From positions 1-64,000 of the forward strand of contig CAZQRA010000007.1 of the NCBI GenBank assembly GCA_964595575.1: a stretch of 64,000 bases of DNA, written 5' to 3'. This stretch comes from PALSA-612 sp964595575. GTDB lineage: Bacteria; Actinomycetota; Thermoleophilia; Gaiellales; Gaiellaceae. Below the pieces are notes generated by a model. It searched no databases, was not told the origin of the DNA, and saw only the letters and a program-made list of their open reading frames with translations. Position numbers and translations under genes: made by a program. Positions 15,930 to 23,732 of the stretch are shown in pieces (the stretch's first letter is position 1; every line of letters starts with the position of its first letter).

Positions 15930-16934
15930 GTGGAGCTGCGCGCGCGGCAGGTCACCCTGGAGCTGGCCGAGACGTTCCGCATCGCCCGCGAGGCCCAGGA
16001 GCGGGTGGAGGTGGTGCAGGTGGAGCTGCGGTTCCGCCACCTGGTCGGCTACGGGGAGGCGACCCCGGTCGAGCGGTACGGGCAGTCCCCGCAGTCGGCC
16101 CTCGCCTACCTGGAGGAGTCGGCCTCCCTCCTGGGCGACGATCCCTGGGCTCTGGACGAGATCCACGCCCGGCTGCCCGATCGGGAGCCGGCGGCCAGGG
16201 CCGCCATCGATGCCGCCCTCCACGACCTCTGCGGCAAGCTCGCTTCCCTCCCTGTCTACCGCCTCCTCGGCCTGCGCCGGGCCGGCCCGCCCACGTCCTG
16301 GACGATCGGCTTAGGCGATCCCGACGAGATGGCCCGCAAGGCGGAGCGGCAAGGGAGTCGCTTTCGCCGCCTCAAGCTCAAGCTGGGCGGCAGGGACGGG
16401 CTGGACCTGGAGCGGGTGCGGGCGGTGCGGCGGGCGACCCCCTTGCCCCTCCAGGTGGACGTCAACGAGTACTGGACCTTGGAGGAGGCGCTGGCCACCC
16501 TTCCCGAGCTGGCCAGGATGGGGGTGGAGTACTGCGAGCAGCCGCTGCCCGCCGGCGACCCCGCCGGCGCCGAGCTCAAGCGTCGGTCGCCGCTTCCCAT
16601 CTACCTGGACGAGGACTGCCACACGCTGGCGGACATCGCCCGCTGCGCCTCGGTGGGCCACGGCATCGTCATCAAGCTGGCCAAGGCGGGGGGGTTACGG
16701 GAGGCCCTCCGCATGGCAGCGGCGGCCCGCGCCCTGGGGCTGGGGGTGATGATCGGCTGCATGGTGGAGTCCGGCCTGGGCATCGCTCCCGCCGCCCACA
16801 TGGCCAGCCTGTGCGACTACGTCGACCTGGACGGGAACCTCCTCCTCGCCCGGGATCCCTGCCCAGGGCTGGAGCTGGTCGAGGGGGTGCAGCTCCCTCC
16901 GCTCGCCCCCGGCCTGGGCGTGGCCCCGGCGTAG
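15930..16934 (+). CDS. dgcA: Dipeptide epimerase-like enolase superfamily enzyme (DgcA-like)
   Basis: Enolase-superfamily racemase/epimerase of 334 residues. The barrel carries the KxK pair K149 and K151 in RLKLKLGG, metal ligands D177 (DVNEYW), E203 (EQPLP) and D228 (LDED), and the second base K249 in VIKLAKAGG. These are the marks of the L-Ala-D/L-Glu epimerase group. It is followed 10 nt later by a DUF1611 (DgcN-like) gene. The DgcN-DgcA pair has been described as a D-amino-acid (D-glutamate) catabolic module in marine bacteria. Peptidoglycan dipeptide recycling is the alternative role. Confidence 0.88.
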   Translation: MELRARQVTLELAETFRIAREAQERVEVVQVELRFRHLVGYGEATPVERYGQSPQSALAYLEESASLLGDDPWALDEIHARLPDREPAARAAIDAALHDLCGKLASLPVYRLLGLRRAGPPTSWTIGLGDPDEMARKAERQGSRFRRLKLKLGGRDGLDLERVRAVRRATPLPLQVDVNEYWTLEEALATLPELARMGVEYCEQPLPAGDPAGAELKRRSPLPIYLDEDCHTLADIARCASVGHGIVIKLAKAGGLREALRMAAAARALGLGVMIGCMVESGLGIAPAAHMASLCDYVDLDGNLLLARDPCPGLELVEGVQLPPLAPGLGVAPA

Positions 16935-16937
16935 GCT
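16932..16937 (+). promoter_or_regulatory. -10-like hexamer TAGGCT
   Basis: Overlaps the dgcA stop codon and ends 7 nt before the ATG at 16945, so the second gene may also have its own leaderless transcript. Confidence 0.4.
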
Positions 16938-16944
16938 TCTCTCG

Positions 16945-17970
16945 ATGGCGGGGAAGAGGTACCTCATCCTGGCCGAGGAGCGGTCGGCCGACCCGCACTA
17001 CGGCAAGACGGGACGGGGGCTCATCCGCTACGGACGCCACCCGGTGGTGGCCATCCTCGACTCCACCCGGGCGGGCGAGCAGGAGCAGGGCATTCCCATC
17101 GTGGCCTCCGTGGAGGAGGCGCTTTCCTTTCGCCCTACCACTGCCATCGTGGGCGTCGCCACCCAGGGCGGGAGGTTCCCGCCTCGCTGGCGGGAGATCC
17201 TGCGCCGCTGCATCGCTTGCGGGCTGGACGTGGAGAGCGGCCTGCACGAGCTGATCAGCGACGACCCCGAGCTGAGCGCCCTCGCCCGCCGCCACGGGGT
17301 CGAGTTACGGGATCTCCGTCGCCCCCCCTCCGACCTCAACGTGCCCACGGGCGAGAACCTGCGCCTGGCGGCCAAGATCGTCCTCACGGTGGGCTCCGAC
17401 TGCGCCATCGGCAAGATGTCAGTAGCCCTCGAGCTCGACCGGGAGGCCCGAAGGCGAGGCCTGCGGTCGGAGTTCGTGCCCACCGGCCAGACGGGGATCG
17501 CGATAGCGGGGTGGGGGATCGCGGTGGACGCGGTCGTCTCCGACTTCCTGGCCGGGGCTGCCGAGCGGCTGGTGGTAGAGGGGGCAGCGCGCGGAGGGGA
17601 GATCCTCTTCGTGGAGGGTCAGGGGGCCTTGTTCCACCCGCTCTACTCCGGGGTCACGCTGGGCCTCCTGCACGGAAGCGCTCCCCACCTGCTCGTGCTC
17701 TGCCACCTGGCCGGATCGAGCGAGATCGAGGGGTGCCCTGGGCACCCCATCCCTCCCCTCTCCGAGCTGGTCGCGGCGCACGAGCAGATGTCCCTGCCTG
17801 CCCGACGAGCCCGAGTCGCGGCCATCGCCCTCAACACGCGGCTTTTGGACGAGGAGGGTGCCCGGCGCGCGATCGCGGCCGCCCAGGAGCAGACGGGGCT
17901 CCTCGTCGACGATCCCGTGCGGTTCGGGCCGGCGCGTCTCCTCGACGCCGTGCTGGCCGCTCTCCCCTAG
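16945..17970 (+). CDS. dgcN: DUF1611 family protein (DgcN-like)
   Basis: 341 residues. An N-terminal Rossmann-like part (about 1-130) is followed by a P-loop-like motif, GSDCAIGKMS at 150-159, of the P-loop NTPase type, with FVPTGQTGIAIAG and EGQGALFHP further on. This is the DUF1611 pattern. DgcN in this family has been reported as an N-acyltransferase acting on D-amino acids next to the DgcA epimerase. Here it directly follows a DgcA-like gene, which supports the same module. The acyl donor and true substrate are not established. Confidence 0.85.
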   Translation: MAGKRYLILAEERSADPHYGKTGRGLIRYGRHPVVAILDSTRAGEQEQGIPIVASVEEALSFRPTTAIVGVATQGGRFPPRWREILRRCIACGLDVESGLHELISDDPELSALARRHGVELRDLRRPPSDLNVPTGENLRLAAKIVLTVGSDCAIGKMSVALELDREARRRGLRSEFVPTGQTGIAIAGWGIAVDAVVSDFLAGAAERLVVEGAARGGEILFVEGQGALFHPLYSGVTLGLLHGSAPHLLVLCHLAGSSEIEGCPGHPIPPLSELVAAHEQMSLPARRARVAAIALNTRLLDEEGARRAIAAAQEQTGLLVDDPVRFGPARLLDAVLAALP

Positions 17971-17976
17971 GAGCTG

Positions 17977-19608
17977 TCACACGCCGCGGTAGGGGTGGCC
18001 TTTCATCGCCCAGGGGTCGAGCATGACGTTCACGACTGCCGGGAGGCCTGAGGCCATGGCGCGCTCCAGGGCCGGGCCGATCTCCTCCGGCCGCTCGACC
18101 CGCTCGCCGTGGCCGCCGAAGACCTCGGCCAGCCGCTCGTAGGGGGTGGGGGCGAGGGCGGTCGCCACCTCGGCCTCCTCGCCGTAGATGCCGATCTGGG
18201 GAATGCGGATCTCGCCCCAGCCGGCGTCGTTGCCGATCACGATGACGACGGGAAGGCGGAAGCGGCAGAGGGTATCGAGCTCGAACCCGTTCAGCCCGAA
18301 CGAGCCGTCCCCTGCGACGAGGACGACGGGAGCGTGCGGCATCGCTACCTTGACCCCCAGGGCATAGGGAGGCCCCACTCCCAGGCATCCGAAGGGCCCC
18401 GGGTCAAGCCAGTGGCCGGGCTTGTGGACGCGGAGGACGCGAGAGACGGCGGCCACGACGTCGCCGCCGTCGCCGATGACGATCGCCTCCGGGTCGAGCA
18501 CGCGGTCGAGCTCGGCCCCCAGGCGGTAGTGGTGGATGGGGCAGGCGGCGGACTCGATCTGGGAGCGGTGCTTCTCCCACCAGGCGCTCTCCGCCTGTCG
18601 GAGCCGGTCGAGCCAGGCCGGCCGACCTCTCGACCGGCGAGGGATCGCCTGGGCCAGGGCAGCGAGGGCTGCTGCGCAGTCGGCGACGATGCCGACCTCG
18701 GGGGAGCGGTTGCGCCCGATCTCGGCGGGGTCGGGGTGGACGTGGACCAGCCGCGCTCCCTCGGCCAGGCGCCCGAAGCGGAGGCGGAAGTCGAGCGACG
18801 TGCCCACTACGCAGAGGAGGTCGGCGTCCGCCAGCGCCGCGCCTCGGGCGTGCTGGAAGAGGAGCTCGTGTCCGGGAGGGAGGGAGCCCCTGGCTGCTCC
18901 CTGCAGGAAGACGGGAAGACCGGCCGCTTCCGCCAGCTCGCGGAGCGCCTCCCAGCCTCCGTCCCACCACACGCCGCTTCCGGCCACGAGGCAGGGTCGC
19001 TCGGCCGAGGCGATGAGGTCGGCGGCGGCGGCCACCTGGTCGGGGTCGGGGAAGGCGCGGCCCTCGCTCCGAGCGGGGGCGGGGGGCGCCTCGGGCGCAG
19101 CCTCCTGGAAGAGGACGTCCATGGGCAGCTCGAGGTAGACCGGGCCGCGGGGCTGGGCCAGGGCGTGGCGGAAGGCGGCGGCCACGTACTCGGGGATCCG
19201 CTCCGCCTGGGTGCAGGCAGCTGCCCACTTGACGAGGGGCCGGAACAGGGCCAGCTGGTCAAGCTCCTGGAGCGCCCGTCTCTCGGCTTGCGCGAGCGGT
19301 CGAGCTCCGCCGAGGAGGACGAGCGGGGTCTGGGCGACGGCGCAGTTCGCGACCGCGGTGACCGTCCCCGTCACCCCCGGCCCTGCGGTCGCCAGCGCCA
19401 CGCCGCAGCCGCGGCGGATGCGTCCCCAGGCCTCGGCCGCGTGGGCGGCCGCCTGCTCGTGACGCGTATCGATGACGCGCAACCCCTCCAGCCGGCAGCC
19501 CTCGTAGATCGGCATCACGTGGCCGCCGCAGAGGGTGAAGAGGGTATCCACCCCCTCTGCCTTGAGGGCCTGGGCTACGAGCCTCCCGCCCTGGAGCCGG
19601 TCCGCCAC
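17977..19608 (-). CDS. Thiamine-diphosphate-dependent enzyme, acetolactate synthase-like
   Basis: 543 residues with the three-domain ThDP fold. The catalytic glutamate is in DTRHEQAAAHAAEAW near residue 51, GPGVTG follows, and a central DHS-like domain lies at about 190-330. The diphosphate-binding GDGSFGLN is near 432-439. It ends in a short PWAMKGHPYRGV tail. It resembles IlvB-like proteins related to oxalyl-CoA decarboxylase or 2-hydroxyacyl-CoA lyase as much as true acetolactate synthase. No ilvN or ilvC is nearby, so a role in branched-chain synthesis is doubtful. The GTG start is preceded by TAGAGT with exactly 6 nt spacing. Confidence 0.85.
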   Translation of the reverse strand: MADRLQGGRLVAQALKAEGVDTLFTLCGGHVMPIYEGCRLEGLRVIDTRHEQAAAHAAEAWGRIRRGCGVALATAGPGVTGTVTAVANCAVAQTPLVLLGGARPLAQAERRALQELDQLALFRPLVKWAAACTQAERIPEYVAAAFRHALAQPRGPVYLELPMDVLFQEAAPEAPPAPARSEGRAFPDPDQVAAAADLIASAERPCLVAGSGVWWDGGWEALRELAEAAGLPVFLQGAARGSLPPGHELLFQHARGAALADADLLCVVGTSLDFRLRFGRLAEGARLVHVHPDPAEIGRNRSPEVGIVADCAAALAALAQAIPRRSRGRPAWLDRLRQAESAWWEKHRSQIESAACPIHHYRLGAELDRVLDPEAIVIGDGGDVVAAVSRVLRVHKPGHWLDPGPFGCLGVGPPYALGVKVAMPHAPVVLVAGDGSFGLNGFELDTLCRFRLPVVIVIGNDAGWGEIRIPQIGIYGEEAEVATALAPTPYERLAEVFGGHGERVERPEEIGPALERAMASGLPAVVNVMLDPWAMKGHPYRGV

Positions 19609-19614
19609 GCCCCC

Positions 19615-19620
19615 ACTCTA
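19615..19620 (-). promoter_or_regulatory. Leaderless-type -10 box TAGAGT
   Basis: Minus strand, exactly 6 nt before the GTG at 19608. Confidence 0.5.
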
Positions 19621-19685
19621 CGACCTTGGGGGCAGGTCCGGCGAGCGGCGGACTGCCCGCGCTGGGAGGAAGCGCCGCCGAGATG

Positions 19686-19740
19686 CCGGCCCGCCGGCCC
19701 GCTCCCCGGGCCCGGGGCGCCTGGCGCAGGGACTGTCCCT
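19686..19740. repeat. 55-bp repeat, left copy at scaffold gap
   Basis: Identical to 19841-19895 and abuts the 100-N gap. It contains the perfect palindrome CCCCGGGCCCGGGG and the inverted repeat AGGGACTGTCCCT, so it is hairpin-rich. It probably represents the same genomic segment assembled at two contig ends. Confidence 0.85.
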
Positions 19741-19840
19741 NNNNNNNNNNNNNNNNNNNNNNNNNNNNNNNNNNNNNNNNNNNNNNNNNNNNNNNNNNNN
19801 NNNNNNNNNNNNNNNNNNNNNNNNNNNNNNNNNNNNNNNN
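19741..19840. other. Assembly gap of 100 N
   Basis: A run of exactly 100 N, the conventional size for a gap of unknown length. It lies in the 383-nt intergenic region 19609-19991 between the ThDP enzyme and rnz. Apart from the 55-bp flanks and promoter boxes, the region shows no gene. Confidence 0.99.
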
Positions 19841-19895
19841 CCGGCCCGCCGGCCCGCTCCCCGGGCCCGGGGCGCCTGGCGCAGGGACTGTCCCT
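19841..19895. repeat. 55-bp repeat, right copy at scaffold gap
   Basis: Exact copy of 19686-19740 beginning at the first base after the gap. Confidence 0.85.
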
Positions 19896-19979
19896 CGGAC
19901 GGGGCTGGAGGGGGCGTGGCCGGGCGGGGCAGATTTGGCTCAACCACGCGGAAGCAGGGTAACGAATCCGTAGCGCAAC

Positions 19980-19985
19980 TAGAAT
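19980..19985 (+). promoter_or_regulatory. Leaderless-type -10 box TAGAAT
   Basis: Exactly 6 nt before the rnz GTG at 19992. Confidence 0.55.
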
Positions 19986-19991
19986 CGCTCT

Positions 19992-21002
19992 GTGGACCTC
20001 GATCTCGTGTTCCTGGGCACTTCGGGCTCGATGCCCACGGCGGAGCGGTCCCCCACCGCCATCCTCCTCCGCCGGGGAGGCGAGCGACTTCTCTTCGACT
20101 GCGCCGAGGGCACCCAGCGCCAGCTCCTCCTCTCCTCCGTGGGGCTGGTCGAGCTGCGCGAGATCTTCCTCACCCACTACCACGCCGACCACTACCTGGG
20201 GCTCCCGGGCATGCTGAAGACCTTCGCCCTCCGAGGTCGGGAGACGCCGGTCACGATCTATGGCCCCCCGGGCCTGCGCCAGCTCTTCGGGGCTCTGCGT
20301 CGCATCTTCGGCTCGCTCACGTACGAGTACGAGCTACGGGAGCTCGCCCCCGGAGAGGAGCTCCTCCGCCAGGGCTACCGGCTGGTGCCGTTTCCCGTCG
20401 AGCATGGGGTGGCCGCTCTCGGGTACGCCCTGGTCGAGGACGAGCGCCCGGGCCGGTTCGACGTCGCCGCGGCCGACGCCTTGGGGGTGCCCGCAGGTCC
20501 AGAGCGCGGTCTCCTCCAGCGAGGCCAGGCGGTCGTGCTCCCCGACGGCCGCACCGTGTACCCCGAGCAGGTGCTCGGCCCGCCCCGGCCCGGCCGCAAG
20601 GTGGTGCTCAGCGGGGACACGGGGCCTGCTCGCTCGGTGGTGGAGGCAGCCCGGGGGGCGGATGTTCTCGTTCACGAGGCGACGTTCCTGGAGGAGGAAG
20701 CGGCGCGGGCCCGGGAGACCGCCCACTCGACGGCCCTGGACGCGGCCTTGGTGGCTCGAGAGGCGGGGGTGTCCCTGCTCGCCCTCACGCACCTCTCCAC
20801 GCGCTACTCCGGGGGGCAGGTAGCTCGGGAGGCGCGCGCCGTCTTCCCCGATACGGTCGTCCCCCGCGACTTCGATATCATCGAGGTCGGCTTTCGGGAG
20901 CGAGGCGGGCCCCGTCTCGTCAAGGGCGGGGCGCAGTACCGGCGAGGCGTGAGCGCGCAGCTTCCGGAGGCGGTGGCTGTCAGCGGCGAGAAGCGAGCAT
21001 GA
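19992..21002 (+). CDS. rnz: Ribonuclease Z
   Basis: Metallo-beta-lactamase fold endonuclease that trims the 3' ends of tRNA precursors lacking CCA. The zinc motif THYHADH holds H62, H64, D66 and H67. Further ligands lie in the HGVAALGY region, SGDTGP, and THLSTRYSG near residue 267. At 336 residues it is slightly longer than the usual 305-320 because of a C-terminal tail. Both tRNA genes in the window lack CCA, which fits the need for this enzyme. The 3' end overlaps the next ORF (ATGA). Confidence 0.95.
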   Translation: MDLDLVFLGTSGSMPTAERSPTAILLRRGGERLLFDCAEGTQRQLLLSSVGLVELREIFLTHYHADHYLGLPGMLKTFALRGRETPVTIYGPPGLRQLFGALRRIFGSLTYEYELRELAPGEELLRQGYRLVPFPVEHGVAALGYALVEDERPGRFDVAAADALGVPAGPERGLLQRGQAVVLPDGRTVYPEQVLGPPRPGRKVVLSGDTGPARSVVEAARGADVLVHEATFLEEEAARARETAHSTALDAALVAREAGVSLLALTHLSTRYSGGQVAREARAVFPDTVVPRDFDIIEVGFRERGGPRLVKGGAQYRRGVSAQLPEAVAVSGEKRA

Positions 21003-21229
21003 CCCGAATGGTGCAGGTAGCCCTGGCGGAGGACATCGCCGAGGCGCAGGAGATTCAGTCGATCCTGTCCGCGGCCGGGATCTACTCCGAGCTAGAGACA
21101 GCGGTCGAGCACCACCCGGCTGCCACCGAGGACGCCCCCCAGAAGGTGCTCGTCCCCGAGTCGGCGGTGGAGGCCGCCCTCCACGCGATCGAGGCGATGA
21201 CCGACGCCGAGGACATCACCGCGGACTAG
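20999..21229 (+). CDS. Small DUF2007-like protein
   Basis: 76 residues, soluble, acidic. MVQVALAEDIAEAQEIQSIL followed by GIYSELE and KVLVPESAVEAALHAIE resembles the DUF2007 putative signal-transducing domain, which has a similar beta-alpha-beta layout. The ATG overlaps the rnz stop by 4 nt, so expression is coupled to rnz. The function is unknown. Confidence 0.75.
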   Translation: MTRMVQVALAEDIAEAQEIQSILSAAGIYSELETAVEHHPAATEDAPQKVLVPESAVEAALHAIEAMTDAEDITAD

Positions 21230-21237
21230 GGCGGCCG

Positions 21238-21243
21238 TATGCT
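21238..21243 (+). promoter_or_regulatory. -10-like hexamer TATGCT
   Basis: Lies 14 nt before the GTG at 21258, so any leader would be only a few bases. Confidence 0.35.
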
Positions 21244-21257
21244 GCCCTGGAGATGAG

Positions 21258-22067
21258 GTGAGGCAGGCGCTCGCGGTCGCCGCCGTCGGCGTGGTGTGGG
21301 CGCTGGCGGCGAGCAGCCTCGCTCTTGGGAGCGTCCCAGGGAGCGTCCGCGTCCAGGCCACCTTCACCTCCCGCGGGGAGGAGGGGAGCTACGTCTACGC
21401 GCGCCTGAGGATCGTCCGCGCCGGGCGGGTCGTCCTCGACTCTCGGCTCCGAGGCCTGGAGAGGAGCGGTGTCCGGGTGATGCGTGTCCTCGTTCGCGAC
21501 CTGGACGGCGATCGGGAGCCGGAGGTGATCCTCGACGTCTTCACGGGCGGCGCCCACTGCTGCCTGGAGGCGGTGGTGTACCGGTACCTGCCCGAGCGGG
21601 GAATGTACGCCCGCAGCGTGCACCGGTTCGGCAACGTCGGCTATCGAGTGGTCGATCTCGACCGCGACGGCCGCCCCGAGCTCCGCAGCTCCGACGACCG
21701 GCTGGCCTACGTGTTCACCTCCTACGCCGCCTCCGTCTTCCCGGTGCGGGTCCTCCGCTTCTACCGGGGGAGAATGGTGGACGTCACCCGCCGCTTCCCT
21801 GAGCTCGTGCGCCGGGAGGCCAGCTGGTGGTGGCAGGAGTACCTGCGCCTGCGGCGCCGGCGGGGAAGCGACGTGCGGGGCCTGCTCGCCGCCTGGATGG
21901 TCGACATGACCCTGCTCGGGAGAAGCGAGGAGGGGTGGCGAGCCCTCGAGGTTGCCTACAGGCGGGGCGATCTTGGGCCGCGCCCAGACCTCGCAGGGTG
22001 GCCCCAAGGTCGAGCGTACCTGAGGGCGCTGGACGCCTTCCTCCATCGGGCGGGCTACACGCGGTAG
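21258..22067 (+). CDS. Secreted protein with FG-GAP/VCBS-like calcium-binding motifs
   Basis: 269 residues. The N-terminal hydrophobic stretch (about 4-24) reads as a signal peptide with a likely cut near the LALGS region. Two acidic loops, DLDGDREPEV at about 80-89 and DLDRDGRPEL at about 127-136, look like calcium loops of FG-GAP/VCBS repeats, and a GGAHCC pair lies between them. The C-terminal part is Arg- and Trp-rich and helical. Probably exported and surface-associated. No closer family was recognised. Confidence 0.75.
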   Translation: MRQALAVAAVGVVWALAASSLALGSVPGSVRVQATFTSRGEEGSYVYARLRIVRAGRVVLDSRLRGLERSGVRVMRVLVRDLDGDREPEVILDVFTGGAHCCLEAVVYRYLPERGMYARSVHRFGNVGYRVVDLDRDGRPELRSSDDRLAYVFTSYAASVFPVRVLRFYRGRMVDVTRRFPELVRREASWWWQEYLRLRRRRGSDVRGLLAAWMVDMTLLGRSEEGWRALEVAYRRGDLGPRPDLAGWPQGRAYLRALDAFLHRAGYTR

Positions 22068-22085
22068 CACGTCCGAGCGGTCCGC

Positions 22086-22091
22086 TAGCCT
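22086..22091 (+). promoter_or_regulatory. -10-like hexamer TAGCCT for the pyr operon
   Basis: Transcription from about 22098 would give a leader of roughly 50 nt that starts just before the PyrR-binding hairpin. Confidence 0.4.
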
Positions 22092-22108
22092 TCTCGCCGA
22101 CACGTACC

Positions 22109-22140
22109 CCTTTAAGCCCGGTCCTGCGAGGCCGGAAAGG
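22109..22140 (+). promoter_or_regulatory. PyrR-binding RNA hairpin over the pyrR ribosome binding site
   Basis: The leader contains GGTCCTGCGAGGCC at 22120-22133, which fits the PyrR recognition loop UCCNGNGAGG described in Bacillus and actinobacteria. Flanking stems are CCGG/CCGG (22118-22121 with 22132-22135) and CCTTT/AAAGG (22109-22113 with 22136-22140). The 3' arm contains AAAGGAG, the ribosome binding site of pyrR, six nt before its ATG. UMP-bound PyrR stabilising this hairpin would hide the site, giving translational repression as in mycobacteria. No separate terminator is present. Confidence 0.85.
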
Positions 22141-22146
22141 AGTCGG

Positions 22147-22743
22147 ATGAGCAAGGACGTTCGCCTGCCCGCTCCCGAGCGGGTGCTCCTCGACGCTCAG
22201 GCGCTCGAGCGCACGCTCCACCGCATCGCCCACGAGATCATCGAGCGCAACCCCGACCTGGGCTCGGTCGCCCTCGTAGGGATCCACACGCGGGGCGTGC
22301 CCCTCGCCCAGCGACTTCGCCGGCTCATCGAGGAGTTCGCCGGCGTGGCCGTGGCCCTGGGGACGGTGGACATCACCTTCTACCGGGACGACGTGCACGT
22401 GCGGGGACGGGAGGCGCCCCTCCATCCCCAGCCGGTAGTGCGGGCCACCGCCCTCGACTTCCCGCTCGAGGGCAAGACCTGCGTCCTCGTCGACGACGTG
22501 CTCTATACGGGGCGGACGATCCGCGCCGCCATCGAGGCCCTCTTCGACTACGGGCGACCGGCCCGGGTGCAGCTCGCGGTGCTCTGCGACCGGGGCCATC
22601 GGGAGCTGCCGATTCGCCCCGACTACGTGGGCAAGAACCTCCCCACCTCGCGCGCGGAGCGAATCCAGGTGCAGCTCCTCGAGGTGGACGAGGTCGACCG
22701 CGTCCTGCTCATCGACGCCCCTGAGGAGGAGTCGATCCCATGA
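22147..22743 (+). CDS. pyrR: Pyrimidine operon regulator PyrR / uracil phosphoribosyltransferase
   Basis: RNA-binding repressor of the pyr operon that also converts uracil and PRPP to UMP. The PRPP motif VLVDDVLYTGRT is at 113-124. The basic VGIHTRG at 44-50 and the C-terminal half fit the PyrR fold. At 198 residues it is slightly longer than usual. It is the first gene of a seven-gene operon in which all junctions overlap by a few bases. Its own leader carries the PyrR target hairpin, so regulation is autogenous. Confidence 0.95.
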   Translation: MSKDVRLPAPERVLLDAQALERTLHRIAHEIIERNPDLGSVALVGIHTRGVPLAQRLRRLIEEFAGVAVALGTVDITFYRDDVHVRGREAPLHPQPVVRATALDFPLEGKTCVLVDDVLYTGRTIRAAIEALFDYGRPARVQLAVLCDRGHRELPIRPDYVGKNLPTSRAERIQVQLLEVDEVDRVLLIDAPEEESIP

Positions 22744-23732
22744 GCCACATCCGCGTCCTCCGCGACGACCTCCCTCCCCCCGAGCCCAGGCGTCGCCATC
22801 TCATCTCCATCGCCGATCTCTCCCGGGCCGACGTGGACAGGATCCTGGCTACGGCCGAGAGCTTCGAGAACGCCCTCGACCGGGAGGTGAAGAAGCTTCC
22901 CACCCTGCGAGGGCGGACGGTGGTGAGCCTCTTCTTCGAGTCCTCCACCCGTACCTCCTCCAGCTTCGAGCTGGCGGCCAAGCGGCTGTCGGCGGACGTC
23001 ATGTCGGTGAGGGCGACGGGGTCCTCGGTGGACAAGGGAGAGTCGCTCAAGGACACCGCCCGCACCCTCGACGCCTACGCCCCCGACGTGATCGTCATCC
23101 GCCATCCCGCCATCGGGGCTCCCGAGCTGGTGGCTTCCGTCACGCATGCCCACGTCGTCAACGCCGGCGACGGCAAGCGCCAGCACCCCACCCAAGCCCT
23201 GCTCGACCTGTACACGATCCGCCGGGAGCTCGGCCGCGTGGAGGGCCTGCACGTGGCCATCGTGGGCGACGTCCTCCACTCCCGGGTTGCCCGCTCCAAC
23301 ATCCAGGCGCTCCTCCTCTGCGGGGCCCGCGTCACCCTCGTGGCGCCGCCCACCCTGATCCCTCGAGGCATCGAGGCCATGGGCTGCGAGACGACCTCCG
23401 ACATCGAGGCCATCCGGGCGGCCGACGTCGTCTACGTCCTGCGGATGCAGCGCGAGCGGATGCTCGAGGGGGCCAACTACGTCCCCAGCCTGCGAGAGTA
23501 CGCGGCCCGGTGGGGGGTGACCCCGGAGCGGCTGCGCCCGAGCCAGAAGGTGATGCACCCAGGGCCCATGAACCAAGGCGTCGAGATCGACCCTCGGGTG
23601 GCCGAGAGCCGGGATGCCCTCATCCAGGCCCAGGTCCGGGCAGGCCTGGTGGTGCGCATGGCCGTCCTCTACGACCTGCTCACCCATGGCCCGGCGCCGG
23701 TGACGGCGGCCCTGCCGGCGGAGGTGGCGTGA
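22740..23732 (+). CDS. pyrB: Aspartate carbamoyltransferase catalytic subunit
   Basis: Joins carbamoyl phosphate and aspartate, the second step of UMP synthesis. The carbamoyl phosphate motif FFESSTRTSSSFELAAKRL is near residues 57-75. Other conserved blocks are GSSVDKGESLKDT, NAGDGKRQHPTQALLDLYT and VMHPGPMNQGVEI. It has 330 residues. No pyrI regulatory gene is present. The ATG overlaps the pyrR stop by 4 nt. Confidence 0.97.
   Translation: MSHIRVLRDDLPPPEPRRRHLISIADLSRADVDRILATAESFENALDREVKKLPTLRGRTVVSLFFESSTRTSSSFELAAKRLSADVMSVRATGSSVDKGESLKDTARTLDAYAPDVIVIRHPAIGAPELVASVTHAHVVNAGDGKRQHPTQALLDLYTIRRELGRVEGLHVAIVGDVLHSRVARSNIQALLLCGARVTLVAPPTLIPRGIEAMGCETTSDIEAIRAADVVYVLRMQRERMLEGANYVPSLREYAARWGVTPERLRPSQKVMHPGPMNQGVEIDPRVAESRDALIQAQVRAGLVVRMAVLYDLLTHGPAPVTAALPAEVA

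Noticed and set aside
19535..20998. ORF running through the N gap into the DUF2007-like gene
   Set aside because: Depends on undetermined bases. Only the part from ATG 20999 is protein-like.
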